NCBI GenBank assembly: GCA_029975215.1
Contig: JARKPO010000017.1
Location: 1-64,000, forward strand
DNA from: Levilinea sp.
GTDB lineage: Bacteria; Chloroflexota; Anaerolineae; Anaerolineales; Anaerolineaceae
DNA length: 64,000 bases
Direction: 5' to 3'
Shown: one piece after another, positions 59,713-64,000 of the stretch
Layout of the letters: the number at the start of each line of letters is the position of its first letter
How positions within the stretch are numbered: position 1 is the stretch's first letter
The notes under the pieces: model-generated
What the model was told of the DNA's origin: nothing
Seen by the model: only the letters and a program-made list of their open reading frames with translations
The model's database searches: none
Position numbers and translations under genes: made by a program

Positions 59713-62700
59713 CTAAACGATCTTGGTCAGCAAAGCCAGCGGGTCAGCCATCATCTGCGGATCGGGGCCGTCATCTTCTGTGAAGGCGTGCTGTTCCAGC
59801 AGCTCCAGGAAAACCTGCACCACCCTGGGGTCAAAATGCCTGCCGCTTTGCTCGCGGATGTATTCGATGACCTTCTCTTCGGGCCAGGCCGGGCGGTAGG
59901 GGCGGTCGGAGCGCAGCGCATCCCACACATCTACCACAGAGAAAATGCGCGCCGCCAGGGGGATGGCTTCGCCTTGCAGACCCTCGGGGTAGCCGCTGCC
60001 GTCCCAATGCTCATGATGATAATGGGGGATATCCAGGGCCGACTGTAAGAAAGTGATCGGCCGCAGCAACTGGTAGGCATACACCGGATGCTGGCGCATG
60101 ATCTCCCATTCCATCGTGGAAAGCACGCCCTGCTTCAAAAGCACACTGTCAGCGATGGCCATCTTGCCGATGTCGTGCAGCAGCGCCCCGCGCCAAATGG
60201 GGCTCAGCTCTTCTTCCGCCACCCCCATGGCGCGCGACAGGCGCAGCGTCCAGTTGGCCACGCGCAGGCTGTGACCCTGCGTTTCTTTATCACGCAGATC
60301 CAACGCCGCCGACCAGCCTTGAATGGTGGCCTGATACGCCTCAGACAGTTCCTCGTTGGAGTGCATCAGCGATTGAATCAGCTCGCTGCGGTCCAGCGCC
60401 AGGGCCACCTGCCGCGCCAGAGATTCCAGGAACTCCGTCCATTCAGGGGTGGGCAGCTGCCGCTGGCGGTGGAAGGTCTCCAGCACGCCTTTGATGGAAT
60501 TTTTGACGATCAGCGGCACGGCATAATAGGAGCGGAAGTCTTCCACCTCGATCCAGATCGGCTCCTGCACATGTCCCTCGGCCCGCAGCAGATCGGGGAT
60601 TTGAACCGTCCGACGTTCCAGCACGGCGCGGCCGCCCTCGCCCTGCCCCAGACGCAAAGCCACATTTCGGAAGGAGGGATCGCGGAACCCCGTGCCCGCT
60701 GCATAGCGCAGCAGGCCCGCCTCCGGTTCATACAGCAGGATATCGGCGGCATCGGCCTGTCCCTGGGAGACAATTTGCTCCATGAGGGAATCGAGAGTCT
60801 GGTTAAGGTCGGGAGTGGCGCTGATGGTGGCGCTGATGGTGCGCAGCAGGCTCAGGCGCTGCAAACGGCTCTCGGTCTGCTCGGCCAGGGTGGCGCGCTG
60901 AATGGCGCTGGCGGCCAGATCGGCGATGGCGCGCAGCAGTTGAAAATCTTCGCCGCGCACCGTGTGGCGCCCGCCGATGAAAAGTGCGCCGATGGAGTTG
61001 CCCTCGGCCAGCAGCGGAACCAGGGCCACCGCGCGCATCTCCGCTGCCGCTTCCGGCAGCAGCATGCGGGCGGCATCGGCCTGCACCTGATTGCTCAGAT
61101 AAGCCTTGCCGGTAAGGATCACATTGCCGATGGTGGATTCGTTCAGTGGCATGCGCACGCCGGTCAGCCGTTCGGCCTGGGGGCCGCGGGCCAGTTCAAT
61201 CACCACCTCGGATGAGAACGCATCCAAAAGGGCCACGGCCACAATATCGGCCTCAATCAGCACCAAAATTTCATCCAGCAGGGTGGTCAGCGTCTCGGCG
61301 CGGGTGGGGGTTTCGCGCAGGGCAAAGGCCATCGCCGCCAGGCTTTCACGCTGGCGTTGGCCCAGCTTACGCTCGGTGATATCCTGCAAAGTGCAGTCAA
61401 AGCACACCGGCAGGCCGGTTTCGTCATCATACAGCACCTTGGCGTTCACCAATCCCCAAAAGGTGCTGCCGTCCCGCCGCCGCAGCAGCAGCTCCACGCC
61501 GTTTACCGCCCCTTCAGCCAACATACGGTCCGAAAAGGCCTTGCGCTCTTGCGGATGCGCATACATGTCGCAGGTACGCACCTGGCGGGCTTCATCCTCA
61601 CTGCGAAATCCAAACATCTGCCGCAAAGCGGGGTTGGTGGTGAGGAAAGATCCCTCTGGACCGGGGGTGGTGCGGTACACCCCTACGGGGATATTCTCCA
61701 CCAGGGTGCGGTAATGCTCCTCACTGTCGCGCAGCATCTCTTCAGTGCGCTTGCGTTCGATCACCAGGGCGATCTGGCGCGAGACAAAGGTCAAAATATC
61801 CTGATCGCGCTCGGTGTAGCGCAGATTATGCTGGTAGGTTTGCACCACCAAAGCCCCCAGGATTTTGCCATCTCCGCGGCGCAGGGGCACACCCAGCCAG
61901 TCCACAGAATCGGCACCCTTTTGTTCCACCTCGCCCGCGGCCACCAACTGGTCGAAAATTTCGGGGGTGGCCAACAGCGGGCGGCCGGAACGCAGCACGT
62001 ATTCGGTCAGGCCGCGGCGGATGCGCTGGGGTTCGGGGGTGTTGTCAAATTCATCCACAAAGTAGGGGAAGTAAATCTGCTCATTTTCATCATCCAGCAA
62101 GGCAATATAGAAATTGTCCGCCGGAATCAGATCGCTGACGATGGTATGCACCGCGAAGTAGAGCTGATCCAGGTTTTCCACCAGGTTGACCGTCTCAGAG
62201 ATGCGGTACAGGGTCTGTTCCAACTGCTCGGCCCGTTTGCGTTCGCTGACGTCGCTGAGCGAAATCTGCAAAGCCGGCCGCCCCTGGTAATCAATGGGCA
62301 TCACCACCAGTTCCACCCAGGCCTCGTTCGGCGCTAAGAAGGCTTTACGGCGCGAAGGCGGCTCATCCGCTTCTGCTTCCGGCTCGCTCCCCTCGCCAAA
62401 GCTGCGCGACACCCACAATTCCCGCCGCAAATGATGGCCTCCGTCCAGCAGGTCGAGCGCCTGACGGAAGATATCCACACGCGCGTCCAGCGGCAGGTCT
62501 AACCGCGCCAAAATTTCATCGGCTGAAATTTGGCTGACATCCTCGCGGAACAGACGCGCGCGCACAATGGCGGCCTGATTGGCAAACACCACCCGCCCGG
62601 CCTGCAGGATGACCATCTCCTGCGGGGATTGATCCACCAGGGCCTGATAAGCGTCTTCGGCCAGCTTGCGGTCGGTGATATCCTGCCCGCCGCCGTAAAA

Positions 62701-63753
62701 CACCATCGGCGCGTGGTTTTCGGGGTCGCGCACCACCTGGCTGTGATGCCGCAGCCAACGCATTTCTCCGCTGCGGGTGTAGATGCGGACTTCATCGGCC
62801 CCAGGGTCGCCGTTGAAGGCGCGTTCGCGCAGGCGGCCCATTTTGGGCACATCTTCGGGGTGGAGCAGATAGCGCCAGCCGCCCAATTCCAAGGCCTCTT
62901 CCAGGGTGTAGCCGGTGATGCGCTGAAACGAATCGGTGACCCATTCCACGTGGGCTTTGCCGTCCGGCCCAATGCGGAACGAATAGGCATAGTCTGAAAC
63001 CAGTTCAGAAATGCCGCGGTAGCGCTCTTCGGATTGGCGCAGGCGGGCTTCGGCCTCTTTTTGTTGAGTGATGTCACGCAGAGAGAGCAAGGTAGCAGGC
63101 TGCTGTTCCCAGGTCAGCGCGGCGCGTCGTATTTCCGCCAGGGCGTGCACCTGCCCCTCAGCCCACACCTCCACCGTCTGCCCATCCGGCAGCGCGCGGA
63201 TGCGTCCGTCTAACCCGCTGCCGATCAGCAGATCGGGCGTGCTTTTAAAGAGGCGCAGGGCTTCCGGGTTGGCAAACAACACGCGCCCATCCGCCGCCAA
63301 AATGAGCATACCCTCGGAGTTTTTCTCAATCACCAAACGCAAATCGTTCAGCGTGCGGCTGCGTTCCACCGCCATGCGCTGGCGCTCATAGGCGTAGCGC
63401 AGCGAACGGATCATCAGGGTACGGTTGAGTTCTTTTTTGTGCAGAAAATCTTCCGCCCCCTGCCGCACCGCCTGCCAGGCGAAAGCGTCGTCGTCCACAG
63501 AGGACAGCACTACCACGGCCGCGGCCGGGGCGCGCCGCCGCACCTCGTGCACGGCCTCCAGGCCGTTGCAGCCGGGGATATCCAGGTCGACGATCACAAT
63601 GCTGAAATCCCCCTGAGACAGGCGCTGCAAGCCTTCTTCAAAGACGCCGCAGACTTCCAGTTTCAGCGGGAGAATATCCTCGCCCACCCCGGCCAGCAAA
63701 CCTTGCACCAGGGTGAAGCCTCCGCGCTTCATCTGAATCAAAAGTGCATTCAT
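59713..63753 (-). CDS. Receiver-PAS-GAF-HD-GYP signalling protein
   Basis: A 1346-residue signalling protein. The order is a receiver-like domain (about 1-130, with VIVDLDIPGCNG as phosphorylation site), several PAS domains (about 140-640, one with a long internal charged insert), a GAF domain (about 510-670, interleaved), a further PAS and two GAF domains (about 680-1140), and an HD-GYP c-di-GMP phosphodiesterase domain at the end (LLHDIGKMAIAD for HD; HHEHWDGSGYPEGL for GYP). It should convert phosphorylation and ligand signals into c-di-GMP breakdown. The start is the ATG at 63753; a TTG at 63876 lengthens the frame without homology. Confidence 0.88.
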   Translation of the reverse strand: MNALLIQMKRGGFTLVQGLLAGVGEDILPLKLEVCGVFEEGLQRLSQGDFSIVIVDLDIPGCNGLEAVHEVRRRAPAAAVVVLSSVDDDAFAWQAVRQGAEDFLHKKELNRTLMIRSLRYAYERQRMAVERSRTLNDLRLVIEKNSEGMLILAADGRVLFANPEALRLFKSTPDLLIGSGLDGRIRALPDGQTVEVWAEGQVHALAEIRRAALTWEQQPATLLSLRDITQQKEAEARLRQSEERYRGISELVSDYAYSFRIGPDGKAHVEWVTDSFQRITGYTLEEALELGGWRYLLHPEDVPKMGRLRERAFNGDPGADEVRIYTRSGEMRWLRHHSQVVRDPENHAPMVFYGGGQDITDRKLAEDAYQALVDQSPQEMVILQAGRVVFANQAAIVRARLFREDVSQISADEILARLDLPLDARVDIFRQALDLLDGGHHLRRELWVSRSFGEGSEPEAEADEPPSRRKAFLAPNEAWVELVVMPIDYQGRPALQISLSDVSERKRAEQLEQTLYRISETVNLVENLDQLYFAVHTIVSDLIPADNFYIALLDDENEQIYFPYFVDEFDNTPEPQRIRRGLTEYVLRSGRPLLATPEIFDQLVAAGEVEQKGADSVDWLGVPLRRGDGKILGALVVQTYQHNLRYTERDQDILTFVSRQIALVIERKRTEEMLRDSEEHYRTLVENIPVGVYRTTPGPEGSFLTTNPALRQMFGFRSEDEARQVRTCDMYAHPQERKAFSDRMLAEGAVNGVELLLRRRDGSTFWGLVNAKVLYDDETGLPVCFDCTLQDITERKLGQRQRESLAAMAFALRETPTRAETLTTLLDEILVLIEADIVAVALLDAFSSEVVIELARGPQAERLTGVRMPLNESTIGNVILTGKAYLSNQVQADAARMLLPEAAAEMRAVALVPLLAEGNSIGALFIGGRHTVRGEDFQLLRAIADLAASAIQRATLAEQTESRLQRLSLLRTISATISATPDLNQTLDSLMEQIVSQGQADAADILLYEPEAGLLRYAAGTGFRDPSFRNVALRLGQGEGGRAVLERRTVQIPDLLRAEGHVQEPIWIEVEDFRSYYAVPLIVKNSIKGVLETFHRQRQLPTPEWTEFLESLARQVALALDRSELIQSLMHSNEELSEAYQATIQGWSAALDLRDKETQGHSLRVANWTLRLSRAMGVAEEELSPIWRGALLHDIGKMAIADSVLLKQGVLSTMEWEIMRQHPVYAYQLLRPITFLQSALDIPHYHHEHWDGSGYPEGLQGEAIPLAARIFSVVDVWDALRSDRPYRPAWPEEKVIEYIREQSGRHFDPRVVQVFLELLEQHAFTEDDGPDPQMMADPLALLTKIV

Positions 63754-63910
63754 GCGCCAACCCGGTGCCGAATGAATTGAATACGCCCGCCGTCCCGCAG
63801 CCAACCCAAGGCCGCCTGCGAGCGAAAACCATTCAACCGCCAAAACCCCATCCGTGCTTTCCCTTTCTACCGACAAAAGATCATTGCGTTCCAGGCGAAG
63901 GCCGCGGCGC

Positions 63911-64000
63911 TCAGCTGCCGGGCTGTCCTATCACCCAGGTTTCCAGCCAGTCCTGCCGCAGCACGGGGTCAAACTCCACGATGCGGTGCGTGGCCACCCC
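63911..64000 (-). CDS. C-terminal end of a gene running out of the window
   Basis: An open frame enters from the window edge and ends in TGA at 63911-63913. The visible 29 residues include THRIVEFDPVLRQDWLETWV. This is too short to assign a family. It lies upstream of the HD-GYP gene on the same strand and might be part of its operon. Confidence 0.5.
   Translation of the reverse strand, partial: GVATHRIVEFDPVLRQDWLETWVIGQPGS

Overview
The window is a high-GC bacterial chromosome segment, most likely from an anaerobic or facultative member of the Chloroflexota (Anaerolineae-like). This is inferred from the gene mix: a tungsten/molybdenum aldehyde:ferredoxin oxidoreductase with its own ferredoxin and MoaD-like protein, an indolepyruvate:ferredoxin oxidoreductase fusion, two further molybdenum enzymes, a large REC-PAS-GAF-HD-GYP protein and many Ala/Pro-rich low-complexity lipoproteins. 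No rRNA, tRNA, CRISPR, phage or intact insertion sequence was seen. Genes are dense, in short co-oriented runs, and convergent neighbours often overlap at their stop codons. No gene-free stretch exceeds 300 bases.

Layout. 0.2-6 kb: DEAD-box helicase, a membrane protein, a DMSO-reductase-family enzyme, a hemolysin-III-like membrane protein and a transglutaminase-like protein. 6-16.4 kb (minus): GNAT, MFS, a two-component system with a PAP2 protein, ketopantoate reductase, DppA-like aminopeptidase, TauE-like permease, M28 peptidase, ASCH and zinc-ribbon proteins. 16.5-18 kb: a protein with three 29-residue repeats beside a LysM protein. 18-22.7 kb: a four-gene run around the indolepyruvate oxidoreductase. 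22.8-33 kb: cyclophilin, ABC-F ATPase, flavoprotein plus xanthine-dehydrogenase-like subunit, MsrA, glycosyltransferase, Nudix and methyltransferase. 33-40 kb: an oxalate/formate-type MFS gene behind a strong promoter with paired operators, UbiA prenyltransferase, a frameshifted DUF454 gene, an ABC permease pair and an MFS fusion. 40-48 kb: ORFans, a GNAT-VOC fusion, the ferredoxin-AOR-MoaD operon, GNAT, SGNH and DUF4037 proteins. 48-59.7 kb: WD40 lipoprotein, iron-sulfur protein, metallopeptidase, a hemerythrin-like fragment, DUF2202 ferritin-like protein, a selenocysteine peroxiredoxin, phosphotransferase and glycerate kinase. 59.7-64 kb: the HD-GYP sensor and the end of another gene.

The most notable object is the peroxiredoxin at 55361-56071 (minus). 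Its reading frame is open except for one TGA, exactly where the peroxidatic cysteine belongs, and a compact stem-loop with a G in its tetraloop follows at the spacing of bacterial SECIS elements. This is read as a selenoprotein. It also lacks the usual C-terminal resolving cysteine. It sits with a hemerythrin-like gene and a DUF2202 ferritin-like gene, with MsrA farther away, which suggests peroxide and iron defence in an organism rich in oxygen-sensitive Fe-S and W/Mo enzymes.
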